A stretch of 64,000 bases of DNA from Eulemur rufifrons (taxonomy: Eukaryota; Chordata; Mammalia; Primates; Lemuridae), in contig NC_090983.1 of NCBI RefSeq assembly GCF_041146395.1, positions 65,107,501-65,171,500 of the forward strand. The letters are read 5' to 3'. The position numbers and the translations under genes are program-made. This document shows positions 38,331 to 54,640 of the stretch, piece after piece (positions within the stretch are counted from its first letter, which is position 1; every line of letters starts with the position of its first letter). The notes beneath the pieces were generated by a model. That model ran no database searches. It was not told the origin of the DNA and saw only the letters and a list, made by a program, of their open reading frames with translations.

Positions 38331-39294
38331 AAGCCATTTTATATTATTTTTCTGGATAATCTGTTAATATTTTTTGCCCACTTTTCTACTGGGGTTTTAA
38401 ACTTTTTTTCTTTCTCTGAGAGTTCTTTACATATTAACAATGTTAACCCTTCACCTGTGGTTTGTGTTGCAAATATTTCCTCCTTGTTTGTCATTTGTCT
38501 TTGGACTTCAGACTTGTGGTTTTTTTGCCATGCAATAGTTTTTAATTTTTATTTATCAAATGTATCAGTCTTTTATTACATCTTGATTTGGAGTCATAGT
38601 TAATAAAGTCTTAATACCTAAGTTAAAAAGAAATTAACATATGTCTTCTTTTATTCATTGTATCATTTCATATTTTACATTTAGATCTCAGGTCCACTTG
38701 GGGTTTATACTTATGTACTCTGTGCAGGATGGATCCAAATGTATCTTTTCCAAATAGTTATCAAGTTATCCCAACATTATTTATTAAAAAGTCCATTTTT
38801 CTTTGTCTTTTATGATAATACCTTCATTGCATACTAATTTCTAAATGTATACTTGTTTCAGTTTCTAGATTGTTCTCATTCACTGCTCTTCTGCCTATTT
38901 ATATGTCAATACCATACTAATTTAATTATGTTAGATTTCTAATATATTTCAATAACTAGAAGATCTAGTCTTTCCTCTTAGTTTTCAGGGTTGTTCTGCT
39001 ATACTTGCATACTTTTTTGTGTGAGCTTTACTATCAATTTGTTCAGTTGCAGGTCACACTAAATTTATATATTAATTTCAGCAGAATTAATGTCTTTGTA
39101 ATATTGAATCATTTTATTGATGAACAAAGGATGTCTTTACAGTCATTCAAATCGATCTTTATTATTTTTTGGAGTGTTTTAAAGTTTTCCTTGTAGACCC
39201 TACGTGTTTATTTTTAATTTATTCTAGATATTTTATCCTTTTTATTACTATTTAAATGGGATTGTATCTTCTATTATATCTATTGATATTGTGT

Positions 39295-40430
<1,136 letters not shown>

Positions 40431-41060
40431 ATACTGAAATGAAGATGGAAAATACAGAAAAGAGCTTAAGAATCATATGGGACACCGTACAAAGATCTAA
40501 CAAAAGATGAGGTCTATATCTTTGGAAATTAAGCCATATGCTTCTCAAGTGCCTGGGGATAAAAGAATAAACAGCAGTGGAAATTAGAAAATATTTTTGA
40601 GTGAATGATAACAAAAATATTTTTGTTATGATTCACTCAAAAATAAGACATATCAAAACTTGTGGGATGCATTGAAAGCTGTATTCAGAGTGAAATTTAG
40701 AAACTTACATGCGTATAACAGAAGAAGAAAGCCAAAAAAAAGACCTAAAAATCTATTTTAAGATGTTAGAAAAATAATGGCAAGATAAATTCAAGGAAAA
40801 TAAAAGCTGGAAATAATAAAGGCTAAAGAAGAAGTTAATAAAATTGAAAATAAGCATATATTAGAAAAATGAAATTGTACGTTCATTCTTTGCAAAGATT
40901 ATTAAAACTGATAAATCCCTAGGAAGAATTGTCAGGAAAAGAAGAGATGGCACAATTTATCATACTATTATGGAAAATGAAGAAGGGGACATCATTACAG
41001 ATCTTACAGACATTTAAAATAAGAGTATATTTTGAACAACTTTATGCTATATCTTTCTGA
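40431..41060 (+). mobile_element. L1 ORF2 5'/middle fragment containing a palindrome
   Basis: 'ggaaattagaaaatattttt', then after the palindrome at 40592-40645 'catatcaaaacttgtgggat' and 'ggggacatcattacagatct', collinear with the endonuclease-to-RT region of old L1 ORF2. A related copy without the palindrome lies at about 45350-45440. Confidence 0.65.
40592..40645. repeat. 54-bp near-perfect palindrome
   Basis: Positions 40592-40618 pair with 40619-40645 with a single mismatch (607 with 630). The arms meet without spacer at 40618/40619. The right arm appears to be an inverted extra copy of L1 sequence in the left arm. Confidence 0.9.
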
Positions 41061-43193
41061 CCCCTCTACTGCAGTTACCAAAGAGTCTGGCAACACATCT
41101 CCCTTACTGAATACAGATAATAACTTGACACACAAAATGAGAACTTACAATGTTGTTGATCTGTTATGGTTAGTTTCATGGAAACAGTGAGCCTATGTAG
41201 CATGTTTTAATTCAAGCCAAACTTTGGATAAGGAAAGTAGTAGAATAACTTATATGTTTTCTAATTCAATCTTTTTTGAAAACATGGTTTATAAACTTAA
41301 GGGGCTAGAATATTACATTTACAAGCCTCATATGAAAGAGGAAACTGAGACTTTCTGTCTTGCCTATTGGTCTTTTCCAAATAGTATTATCTACTAACAT
41401 GAACCAGGATTCTTCGGAGAATAGCTGCTTGTATGTTTGTAGTAGGAGAAAATAAGACTGGTCTATTATATATTGTTGTCATGCTAAAACAAGAATACTT
41501 TCCAAGATATCTGGAAATACTGACAAAGTTGTCAGATTCAAAGAGCTTTTATTGGCCAAATTTTGATAGTTCATGCATGAAAAGGATGACCATGACTATA
41601 ATAAATGGAACCAGTTGAATCTTGAAAGCCTTAAGTCCATCATGATGTTCAAAAGGAGCAAGGAAATTATGCTCAGTAAAGTCATACCTACCTATGTGCA
41701 TCAATCAATTGATCACCAGTTATAAAAAATACAAGAGTATACACCTCATGGTTACTGGCCAAATGATCACTCACCATGGCTCAAATAGTGGACAGTGGAC
41801 AAAAGATTTGTGACCGTGGTCCTTAGGCCATGTTCATTGTAAGAATCTCCCAAAATACAAGTGTATTTGCAGATGTTTTGAGAGAATCTTCAAGAAAGTG
41901 TAGGGACTAATTCTGGACAAATGCTCAGGGAAACTTGAGATTTCACCTATAACTCACCTCCCTCTCAGTAAACTCCCCAAAATATGCTAGATGTATGTTG
42001 TGTATTTATACCACGTTAGTTGGGAAGCACTCCCCAGAGTCCCAAGCAACAGAAGGAGTCAGGAAGCTATAACACATCCCTCCCTCCAGAAGAATAAAGT
42101 ACATGCTGGTTATCCCTGGGAAAACCTTCACTCTCATTAATAGAACTGGCAACTATATTCCCATGAGGATTCTAAAGCCCCGGATTCTGTACAGGATGCA
42201 GTGTTGTCTAATTTCTGTGTTAATGAAAATTATATAGTTCTGTCTTTTTGTGATAATCCTTCTTACTTGGAAGATTTATAGGAAAGAAAAAGACAATATT
42301 GACAGTTGTTGAAGAATGTTTATGTAGGATGAGATCCTTTGGATTTAGCAATTATAAGGTTACAATTTGTGTATTTATCTGGTAGAATGGTATAAATCAG
42401 CTAAATTATAATCCTTAAGTACATTCACAGTTGTTACATTTCCTCTTCAACATTTTTGAAATGTGTACCGTAAATCTTGACTTTCTCAACTGAGTATGAA
42501 CAGTCTTATATTTTAAAGCAAAATTACTGTTTTGTTGCTTCTAGAGAACTATTCTTATGTACAAAATTTAGAATGTTGATTTATGTGGAAAATGAAATAG
42601 TAATGTCTAATACAACATGATAACAATATATACAAAAATAAAAAAAGAGGTATAGGGTCCCTGGGATAAAAATGAGGTGGGGAATGTTCAGGTCACTCTA
42701 AATTCATGGTTGACAACATGTTATATCCTTAGACAACTCCCAAGAGAACCATTCTAAGTTGTGGAACAATAATTATATTAGGGTTAGTTTTATAAAAGAA
42801 GTTACTGATATGATCACAAACTGTATATCCATGAGAAGTGGCCATTAGAGGGAAAAACAACATGTTCTCCAAATCTGAAAGGCCATTAGCATAAGCATGT
42901 CTAGTGTTTCATCTTCATAACATAAATATATTGGATTATTTACTAAGAATTTCTGAACTTTTGTTTCTGTTAGTTTGATGAATATCCTGAGTATGCCTGA
43001 GCAGAAAAAGTTCATGCTCACTGAGCAAGCCTCTGATGACTTGAGCAGAACTGGACAATTGTGAATTTTATCTAAGTGATGAAATTATCCCTTAAATGAT
43101 AATGTTGTATCTGATCTGTTCTTTTCTTTTTAACATTGGAACTTTTATCTCTAAACTCATTTTTAAAATATTACCTCTCTGGATTCACCTTTA
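41061..43193. other. Unassigned stretch with a few short open frames
   Basis: About 2.1 kb not matched to a repeat I can name. A 61-codon + frame (41433-41618) and, in another frame, a 50-codon ATG frame (41573-41725) follow each other and could be one frameshifted old reading frame. I could not identify any protein. Confidence 0.35.
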
Positions 43194-43205
43194 AAAGGAT
43201 TTGAG

Positions 43206-43502
43206 AGGCTGAACTTGGTGGCTCACGCCAGTAATCCTAACACTTTGGGAGGCTGAGGCAGGAAGATCACTTGAGGCCAGGAGTTCAAGACCAGCCCGAG
43301 CAACATGGTGAGACCCTGTCTCTATGAAAAAATAGAAAAATTAGCTGGGAATGGTGGTGTGTGCCTGTAGTTCCAGCTATTCAAGAGGCTGAGGCAGGAG
43401 GATCACTTGAGCCCAGGAGTTTGAGGTTGCAGTGAGCTATGATGATGCCACTGCACTCTAGCCCAGGCAATAGAACAAGACACTATCTCTAAATAAATAA
43501 AT
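43206..43502 (+). repeat. AluJ-like
   Basis: Dimer with (AAAT)n tail and exact target duplication 'aaaggatttgag' (43194-43205 and 43503-43514). Confidence 0.88.
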
Positions 43503-43514
43503 AAAGGATTTGAG

Positions 43515-43959
43515 CTAGTGCCTTCTAGAAAAAGTTAGTTCTTGATATCCTATTTCCTGTTTAGCTACTAATTATTTTCTGTCTTAGTGTGTATCTCTCT
43601 TTTATACCTTTTTTAAAATTTGAAATGGTGCTCTCGGAAAATTAAAGTATTGCAAGGAGCACTGACAACCCAATTGAATTGTAAAACATTAACTTGTAAA
43701 TCAATAGTTCTGACCATTAACATTGTTGGCTTATGAGTGAAGAAAGTAAAGGAGGGCCAGATTTAAAGACTAATTAATATATTGGACATGACAAAAATAT
43801 AAAGGGACGAGGCATATTTAGGTGCAGTTTGGAACTATGAGGACTATTCTTGGAAAAGCAGTCCTCAACACATACAGTCTGAAACCTAAGATAAAGTCTT
43901 GAAAGCAGACAGAAAAGAGGATGCTTTACATACAAAAGAACAATAATTGAATGCCAGCA
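43515..43959. other. No gene or clear repeat recognised
   Basis: AT-rich. The 66-codon minus frame 43774-43974 has no recognised domain and may be antisense to old L1. Confidence 0.35.
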
Positions 43960-45454
43960 TTTTTTCATCAGCAAATGTAGAAGCCAGAAGACTGTATAAC
44001 ATCATCTTAAAAGCTGAAAAAATAAATCAGTCAACCCAGAATTCTTTGTCCAGTGGAAGTATCTTTCAGGAATGATGGCAAAGAAAACTAAGAAAAATTT
44101 GTCTCCAACAGACCTGTACTAATACAAGAAATGATAATGGAAGTTCTTCAAGTGAAAAACAATATTAAAACAACACTTGGATATTCAGGAGCAAGTGAAA
44201 AACATCAGAAATGATAAACGTGTGGATAAAAATAAAAGACTATTTGTACCTTTTTAAGTTCTTTAAAAAGATCTATGAATGTTTAAAGCAAAAATTATAA
44301 CGTGTTTTGGAGTTTTCAATATATATAGATGTAATACGTATTTATATTGCAAATATACAATAAAAATAATATATAAAACTATAATAAAGTATGATGTGAG
44401 GAGGGGACCTGTATGCTTGCAAGATGTTTGTATTTCACATGAAGAGGTATAGTGTTATGGTTGAACTTTGAAAGATTAGAGATATATACTGATCCTTAGA
44501 GAAGCCACCAAAAATAAAATAAAAAGAGGTACAGCTCATGAGCCAATAGAAATCTTAAAATGGAATACTAAGAAATATTTAAATTATCTTTTTTAAAAGG
44601 TAGGAAGGAAGGAACTACTACAACAACAAATTGAGGCAACAAACAGAACCAGATAGTAAAATTGTTGAATGAAATCCAGTGATAAGGTCTAAATACTGCA
44701 ATTAAAAGTCAAAGAGAAAAGAACAAACTACAGTGCCTATTAAAGACACAGTTTGGGCATAAAAATACAAATATTTTGAAAGTGAATACACAAAACAATA
44801 CTAGACAGCATAAAAAGTATGCAATTGCTATATTAATATCAGCTGAAATAGCATTTAAGACTGAAAATATTATTGGAGGTAAAGAGTGATGTTTCATGAT
44901 AAAAGACACATTTCAGGAAGACAATTATAAATGTCTATGTAACAGCAGCTTAAAAATACATGAAGCTAAAATTGAGCCAATTGTAGATTTTAACACTCCC
45001 TTCTCAGTAATTGATAGAACAACTTAAAAATAATCAGGGAAGATTAGAAGATTTGAATAACACTATAAACTGCCTTGATCTAATGGATATTTTTAGACAT
45101 TACACTCAACAACTGCGAAATACATATTCTTTTCGTATGCACTTGGTGTGTTCCCAAAGAGAGACTGTATTATGGACAGTAAAACAAAACAAGTCAAAAA
45201 GTTTAAAAGGGATGAAATTATACAGAGTGTGTTCTCTTACCACAACAGAATTAAAATAAAAGTCAGTAACAATAACAAAAGAAAATACCAAATATTTTGA
45301 AACTTAACACCCTCCTAAATAAACCATAGGACAAAGAAGAAGTCAAAAGGGAAATTAGAAAATACTTTGAAGTGAATGACAATGAAATACAACATAACAA
45401 AATTTGGGGGATGCAGATAAAGCAGTGCTTACAGGGTAACATAGCAATAATTTC

Positions 45455-45784
<330 letters not shown>

Positions 45785-46037
45785 CAATAATTTCCTAAAT
45801 TAGAAAATAGCAAAATTCTAAACTTAACATCCTAAGATTTCACCTTAAGAAGCTAGAATAAGAAAAGCAAATTGAACCTGAAGTAAATAGAAGGAAGAAA
45901 AAGTAAAGATAATAACACAAATCAGCCACACAAAAAACAAACAGAGAATATTGGCAAAACCAAAATCTGATTTTTTTGAAAAGATAATCAAAATTGACAT
46001 GCACCTACCTAATTGATCAAGAGAAAAGAAAAAGCAA

Positions 46038-46344
46038 ACCCGAGTGCAATGGTCCATACCTGTAATCCCAGTACTTTGAGAGGCAAGGCAGAAAGATTGC
46101 TTGAGGCCAGGAGTTTGAGACCAGCCTGGGTAACATAGTGAAATCCCATTTCTGGAAAACAAAAATGGCCAAGTGTGGTGGCACACACCTGTAAACCTAG
46201 CTACTCGGAGGCTGAGGCAGGAGGATCACTTCAGCCCAGGAGTTCAAGGCCATAGTGAGCTATGAGGTTGCAGTGGGGTACAATGACACCACCGCACTCT
46301 AGGCCAGGCAACAGTGTAAGACCCTGTCTCAAAAAAAAAAAAAA
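46038..46344 (+). repeat. AluJ-like
   Basis: Diverged dimer ('acccgagtgcaatggtcc' to a 15-A tail). The left arm lacks several bases. Confidence 0.82.
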
Positions 46345-46641
46345 TAAGACAACCAACAGAATGGGAGAAAATATTTGCAAGTCATATATCTAATGATAAA
46401 TTTGTATCTTAAACCACTTACAATTAAAATCCTTTACAATTAAAACCACTTACAATACAATAAAAAGAAAACCCATTAAAAATGAGCAAAGCATCAGAAT
46501 AGACATTTATATAAAGACAGTATACAAATGGTCCATAAGAACATGAAATGATGGTTAACATCATTAGCCTTCAGGGAAATGCAAATCAAAATGACAAGAA
46601 GATACCACTTCACACTCATTAGGATGGCCATTAAAAAAAAG

Positions 46642-46984
<343 letters not shown>

Positions 46985-47600
46985 TCATATGTCACTGGTG
47001 GAAATGTAAAATGGTTCATCCGGTATGGAACAGTAGTTCCTAAAAAAGTTAGACATAGAATTACCATATAACCCAACAATTCTACACCTAGGTATCTACC
47101 CTAAAGAATTAAAAACAATACTCAAACAAACACTTGTACATGAATGTTCATAGGAGCACTATTCACAGTAGCCCAAAAGTGGAAACAACTAAATGTCCAT
47201 CAAGAGAAGAATAAACAAACTATGCTGTATCTATACAATGGAATATTATTTAGACAACAAAAAGAAATAAAGTAGTGATGCATGCTACAATGCAGATAAG
47301 CCTTGATAACATTATGCTAAGTGAAAGAAGCCAGATACAAAAGTCCACAAGTATGATTCCATTTAAATAAAATATTCAGAATAGGTAAATCCAGAGACAG
47401 AAAGTAAATTGGTGCTTGCCAGTATCTGGGGTAAGGAGGGAATAAAGAATACCTGTTTCATGGGTATAGAGTTTTATCTGGGGATAATGAAAGTGTTTTG
47501 CAATTAGATGGTTGTTTTACAATATTGTGAATGTACTAAATGCCACTGAATTGTTTCCTTGAAAATGGTTAATTTTATGTTATGTGACTACTTAATAAAA

Positions 47601-48660
47601 CACACAGACACACTCACACACTGAGATATCTCTACACACCAAATAGAATGAATAAAATTAAAAAAAAACTATACCAAGTTTTGACATGATTATAGAGAAA
47701 TTAGAACACTCATTCAGTGCTCATGGGAATATAAAATCATAAAACCACTTTGGAAAGCAGTTTGGCAGTTGCTTAAGCTAAACAGGCTGGACACAGTGGC
47801 TCATTCTTATAATCCTAGCACTCTGGGAGGCCAAGGTAGGATTGCTTGAACCCACGAGTTCAAGACCAGCCTTAGCAAGAGTGAGACCCTGTGTCTACAA
47901 AAAATAGAAAAATTAGTTGGATGTGGTGGCTCACACTTCCAATGCCAGCTACTCACTGCAAAGGCTGAGGCAGGAGGATCACTTGAGCCCAGGAGTTGAG
48001 GTTGCAGTGAGCTATGATGATGCCACTGAACTCTAGCTTCAGTGACAGAGAGAGACCCTGTTCCAAAAAAAATTAACATATACCAACCACAGGATTCAGT
48101 CATTCTACTCTTAGGAAATTACCCAAGAAAAAACAGCATGTGTCTACATAAACTCTTATAGTGGAATATTCATAGCAGTGTTATTTGTAATAGGCTAAAA
48201 ATTGAAAACATCTGAAATGTCCACCAACAGGTTAATGGATAAAGAAATTGTGGTATGTCCATACAATGGGATACTACTCAGCAGTATAGAAAGATGAACT
48301 ACGTATATGTGCATTACAATATGGCTGAAGCTCAAAGTAATTTTACTGAGTGAAGGGACCCAGACAAAAAGGGAATACCTACTGTGTGACTTAATTTGTA
48401 TAAAACTCTGAAAACTACAGACTAATCTGTAGGGACAATAAGTAGATCATTAGTTGCCTGTGGACAGGGAGAGGGTTATAGGGAGGGAGAAGAGTTTACA
48501 AAACGAATGAGAATACTTTTTGGGGTGATGGATATTTCAGTATCTTGATTATGGTGCTGTTTCACAAGTGTATTCATATGTAAAAATTTATCAAATTATA
48601 TACTTTAGATATGTGAATTTTATTGTATGTCAGATATACTTCAGGAATGCTATTTTTAAA
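47601..48660 (+). mobile_element. Second sense L1 3'-end remnant, split by an Alu
   Basis: A new ORF2-end segment begins right after the previous 3' UTR ('accactttggaaagcagttt' at 47745). It resumes after the Alu with 'tctactcttaggaaattacc' and ends in its own 3' UTR ('ttgcctgtggacagggagag' at 48455). Confidence 0.7.
47785..48073 (+). repeat. AluJ-like
   Basis: Diverged dimer ('ggctggacacagtggctc') with short A tail, in L1. Confidence 0.82.
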
Positions 48661-49690
48661 ACAACAATTATTGGTGAAGATGTGAAGAAACTGGAACCCT
48701 TGCACGCTTCTGGTGGGAAAGAAAAATATGCAGTTGCTTTGCAAAAAGAGTTTGGCAGTTCTTTGAAAGGTTAAACATAGAGTTACTGTTAAATCCATAA
48801 ATTCTGCAACTAGGTATATGCTCAAGAAACATGAAAACATATGTCCACAGAAGTCATTGCACACTTGTGTTCATAGCAGCATCTTTCACAATAACAAGGT
48901 GGAAACAATCCAAATTCCATCAAATGAAGAAAGGATAAAAAAAGTGTAATAGAAAAAAAAAAAGTGTAATAGGCCGGGTGTGGTGGCTCACGCCTGTAAT
49001 CCTAGCACTCTGGGAGGCCGAGGCGGGTGAATCGTTTGAGTTCAGGAGTTTGAGACCAGCCTGAGCAAGAGCGAGACCCCATCTCTACTAAAAAAATAGA
49101 AAGAAATGATCTGGACAACTAAAAATATATAGAAAAAATTAGCTGGGCATGATGGTGCATGCCTATAGTCCCAGCCACTCAGGAGGCTGAGGCAGGAGGA
49201 TCGCTTGAGCCCAGGAGTTTGAGGTTGCTGTGAGCTAGGCTGATGCCACAGCACTCTAGCCTGGACAACAGAGTAAGACCGTGTCTCAAAAAAAAAAAAA
49301 GTAATATATTCATAAAATGAGATATTATTCATCCATAAAAAGGAATGATCCATGGTACGGCCTGGTTGACTCTTCAAAATATTATGCTAAGTGAAATAAG
49401 CCAGAAACAAAATAAATATTGTATGATTTCACTTAGGGGTAATAATTGTGATACCTAGTATAGGCAAATTCATAGATACAAAAAGTAGAAAAGTGCTTAC
49501 CAAGTGCTGGGAAGAGGAGAGAATGAGGAGTTATTGTTTATTGGGTACAGAGTTTCCGGTTGGGGATGATGAAAAAGTTCTGGAAATGGGAAGTGGTGAT
49601 GGTTGCACAAATTGTGAATGTGTTTAATGCCACTGAATTGTACACTTAAAAAATGGTAAATTGATGTTATATTTATTTTACTATAGTAAA
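48661..49690 (+). mobile_element. Third consecutive sense L1 3'-end remnant, split by an AluL
   Basis: Begins 'ttattggtgaagatgtgaag', has 'tgcaaaaagagtttggcagt' and 'gtggaaacaatccaaattcc', and after an AluL closes with a 3' UTR ('accaagtgctgggaagagga', 'gaatgtgtttaatgccactg'). Confidence 0.7.
48972..49301 (+). repeat. Lemur-type Alu (AluL)
   Basis: Complete copy starting 'ggccgggtgtggtggctc'. Just before it, 'aaaaagtgtaatag' occurs twice in tandem (about 48940-48954 and 48959-48972). The right flank 'aaaaaagtaatat' matches approximately. Confidence 0.88.
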
Positions 49691-50529
49691 AAAAAATAAT
49701 ACATGAAATTATTATACTCAAATGAGTAGGGGACTTCCAGTTATGGTAGTTGGAAATAGTTGGCGATTCCTCTCCACAAAAAGATAAGTTCAAAAGTGGA
49801 GGAATTTGTCAAAAGCAACTTTCTGTACAATGGGAATCAACATAAAGCAGACAACACATGAGACACATTTATTCTTGAAAAACTGCTACAGTTTTGAGTA
49901 AGAATAATGGGAGTCTGTGCCCTTCTCTGGAGCTGTTCCTATACTTTCTACATTAGGAAACTTGATGGACAAGAATGGTAGTTTTACCAGCTTTTGACTG
50001 GCCAGGGAAACTATTGCATTTGATGTCAGAGGGCTACTCAGTTAAGGGTGGAGAGTGAAAATTCATGTCTTTGACAGCTAAAATTGTTAAATTGGGTTAG
50101 AAGTGATGGGGAAAACCTCCAGCTTTGTTAACCACAGGTTGCAGTTCCAGTTAAAACTGCAGATACTTCATGGGAGATCCTGGAAATGAGATAGCTATAT
50201 AGGGGCTCAGGTCAGCTTTCCATACATCCCTGGCTAACTAGTAAACTATAAATGTTCAAAGAATACCCAAGAGTACCTGGAAAAAAGTGAAAAGGTAAAG
50301 GAGACTAAAGAGTTGGTTCAGACATGTTCTGTAACTCACAGATAATTGGCAAAGGGTTCAAGTCCTGTAATCTCAAGGTATTTGAGCACAACTTCTACCC
50401 AAATCATTGGCAGACCACTAAGTTATATTGAAATAAGGCCAGTTCTAGAAGCCAGATTACAAAATAAGTAGGAATAAAAAACTGAGCATAGACATTCAAT
50501 GGAGAAATTATACTAATTCTCTACACTGT
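49691..50529. other. Unassigned; possibly old L1 5' region
   Basis: 'ggggacttccagttatggta' at about 49730 could start an old L1 5' UTR leading into the ORF2 piece at 50530, but similarity is not clear enough to call. Confidence 0.3.
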
Positions 50530-50731
50530 CTTCCAGAAAATATAAACAGAGGGAATGCTTCCTAACACATTCTGTGAGGCCAGAATTATCCCAATACCCA
50601 AACCAGACAAAGACATTACAAGAAAGGGAAAGTACAGATCATTATCTTTCATGAACAGAGATGCAAACATTTTGAACGAAATGTTAGCAAATCAAATCCC
50701 ACGATGTATAAAAAGTATAAAGTTGTGGGGT

Positions 50732-51014
50732 TTTTGTTTTTTGTTTTTGAGACAGATTTTCACTCTGTCACCCACGATAGATCATACCACACTGCAACCT
50801 CAAATTCCTGGGCTCAAGCAATCCTCTTGTCTCAGCCTCCAGAATAGCTAGGACAAGTATACGCTGCCATGCCTAGCTAATTTTTTAATTTTTTGTAGAG
50901 ACAGGAATCTTGCTGTGTTGATCAGGCTGGTCTGAAGTTCCTGGTCTCAAGTGATTCCCCTGCCTTAGCCTCCCAAAGTGCTAGGATTACAGTCATGAGC
51001 CACTGTACCCGGCC
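50732..51014 (-). repeat. AluJ-like, antisense
   Basis: (TTTTG)-rich tail, then 'gagacagattttcactctg' to 'ccactgtacccggcc'. Diverged. Confidence 0.82.
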
Positions 51015-51627
51015 ATAATGTAAAGCTTTGATGAAAGCTTTAAACTCAGAGACTCAAGAAGCTCAATGGAACCCCAAACCAAGAAGCATGAAGAAAACTA
51101 CATCAATGTAGGTCACCATCAAATTGTTCAAAACCAGTGATAAGAGAAAAAATCTTGAAAGGAGCTTGAGGAAAAAGACACATGACCTACAGAGAAACAA
51201 ACATAAAAATCTCAGCACATTTATCATCAGAAAAAAATGTGAGTAGACATTGGACCAACATCTTTAAAATACTTAAAGCAAAAAACTATTGGAATTCTAT
51301 ATCCAGTAAGAATCTTTCAAACATGAAAGTGAAATCTTTTCTAGACGTAGAAAAGATAAAATACAACTGATTTTTGAACAAAAGTGCAAAGTCAGGTCAG
51401 TGGAGAAAGGACAGTCTTTTCAGCAGGGAGAGCTGAAGAAAATGAATATCCATATGCCAGAAATGAATTTTCATTGATACTCATGATATTTAAAAATTAA
51501 CTCAAATGGATTATACACCTAAATGTAAAACCTCAAATATAAAATTTCTAGAAGAAACTATATGTTGAGATAATCTTCATGATTTTCTGTAATGGTTTCT
51601 TATATAAATCACTAAAAGCTGGATCTA

Positions 51628-52052
<425 letters not shown>

Positions 52053-53030
52053 CAAAATACACTCTTAAGAGAATGAAAAGACAAATCACAGGCTGGGATA
52101 AAGGCCTTGTATCAAGAATGTATAAAAAACTCTCAAAACTCAGTAACAAGAAAACATACAACCTAATTAAAAAATGGACAAAATTTGAACAGACACCTCA
52201 CCAAAAAAAAAAAAAAGATGGCAAATAAGCATATAAAAAAAGGCTCAACATCATTAATAATTATAGAAATGCAAATTAACCCCACAATCAGATAATACTA
52301 TACAGCTGTTAATATCAATATAATTTTAAAAAAGCAGAACACCTAGCATTTTGGCTAGCAATAGGGAATATCTGACATGCTCATTCACTGCTGATGGGAA
52401 ATAAAATGGTATAGCTACTTTAGTAAACAATTTAAGCAGGATGGTGGCCATGGAAGTCAGAATCTGCTAAGGATTCTGTAACAACTCACCTGCTTAATCA
52501 ACTAGCCCCCCCCCCCAAAACAAACAAACAAAAAAAACAAAACAATTTAGCAGTTTCCTAAGAAGTTAAATACATTCCCACTATCTGCTGCAACCATTCC
52601 ATTCTCCTTGGTATATACCCGAAAGAAATAATGACAGATATTCACATAAAATTTTTATATGAATGTTCATTGCAGCATTATTTGTAATAGCTAAAAGATA
52701 GGAACAATCTAAATATTAATCAACTGAAGAATAGATAAAACCTGGTATCTGTACAATGGAATACAATTTGGCAATAAAAGGGAATGAACAACTGAAACAT
52801 TAAACAAAATGGATGAATATGAAAATAATTATGCTGAATATAAGAGGCCAGACAAAAAAGAATACATGCTATATGATTCTATTTATGTAAAATTCCAAAA
52901 AAAACAAGCTAATATATTGTGATTGAAAGCAAATCAGTAGTTGCCTAGTATCATGGAGTTAAGTAACATGGAAAAGTGGGGGGAAGGCATTATACAGGGG
53001 CAGGAGTAAACTTTGGGGGTAATGGATATT

Positions 53031-53328
53031 TTCTTTTTTTGTTTTTTGAGACAGAGTCTCACTCTGTCACCTTGGGTAGAGTGCAGTAGTGTCATTATAT
53101 ATAACTCACTGCAACATCAAACTCTTGGGCTCAAGCAATCCTCCTGCCTCAGCCTCCTGAGTAGCTAGGACTACAGGCACGTGCCTCAATGCCTGGCTAA
53201 TTTTTTTCTATGTTTATTAGAGATGGGGTTTTTGTACTTGCTCAGGCTGGTCTTGAACTCCTGAGCTCAAGCAATCTTCCTGCCTCGAACTCCCAGAGTG
53301 CTAGGATTACATGTGTGAGTGCCAGCCT
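53031..53328 (-). repeat. Alu, antisense, diverged
   Basis: From 'ttctttttttgttttttgag' to 'gtgtgagtgccagcc'. It interrupts the L1 3' UTR. Confidence 0.82.
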
Positions 53329-53796
53329 ATTTTTCATAATCTTAATTATGTTAATAGTGTCAGAGGCCTATACATATGACAAAAATAATCTAATTTTACA
53401 CTTTAAATATGTACAATTTATTGTATGCTAGTTAGAAGAAGTCCTTACTTTGCATGGTTCTACTTTGCACAAATTTCAGCCAGCATGGTTTAGTTAAATC
53501 ACACACACATCCTAAAAATATGGGGGGTAAATTTTACCACAGAATATTCATTGTGAATAATTGCATAAAGTACAAACTTTGCTACAAGCTAGTCCACAAA
53601 TCTCTATAACAAACAAATGCACAGCACGATCAGCAACCATACTTTTTTCAAAATATGGTGATTTTTTTTTTTACTGCACATCTGTTGTTCAGTTGATGCA
53701 CAGACAGCAAAGCATATAGTTTGTGTTGCCTTCTTGCCTCCCAGTGATAAATCCATTTGACGGAGTGCCAAAAATGGATAATTAAAAGAGGGAATT

Positions 53797-54640
<844 letters not shown>

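Larger units (their letters stand above)
37110..39290 (-). mobile_element. Old L1 (L1M-like) remnant, antisense, split by an Alu pair
   Basis: Reverse-complement L1 from 'tacccaatgaaatgtcattt' (37140), through 'attcccaccagcaatgggta' (37720), to 'ttgtcatttgtctttggact' (38490) and beyond to about 39290. An Alu monomer and dimer sit at 37905-38330. The body is diverged. Confidence 0.7.
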
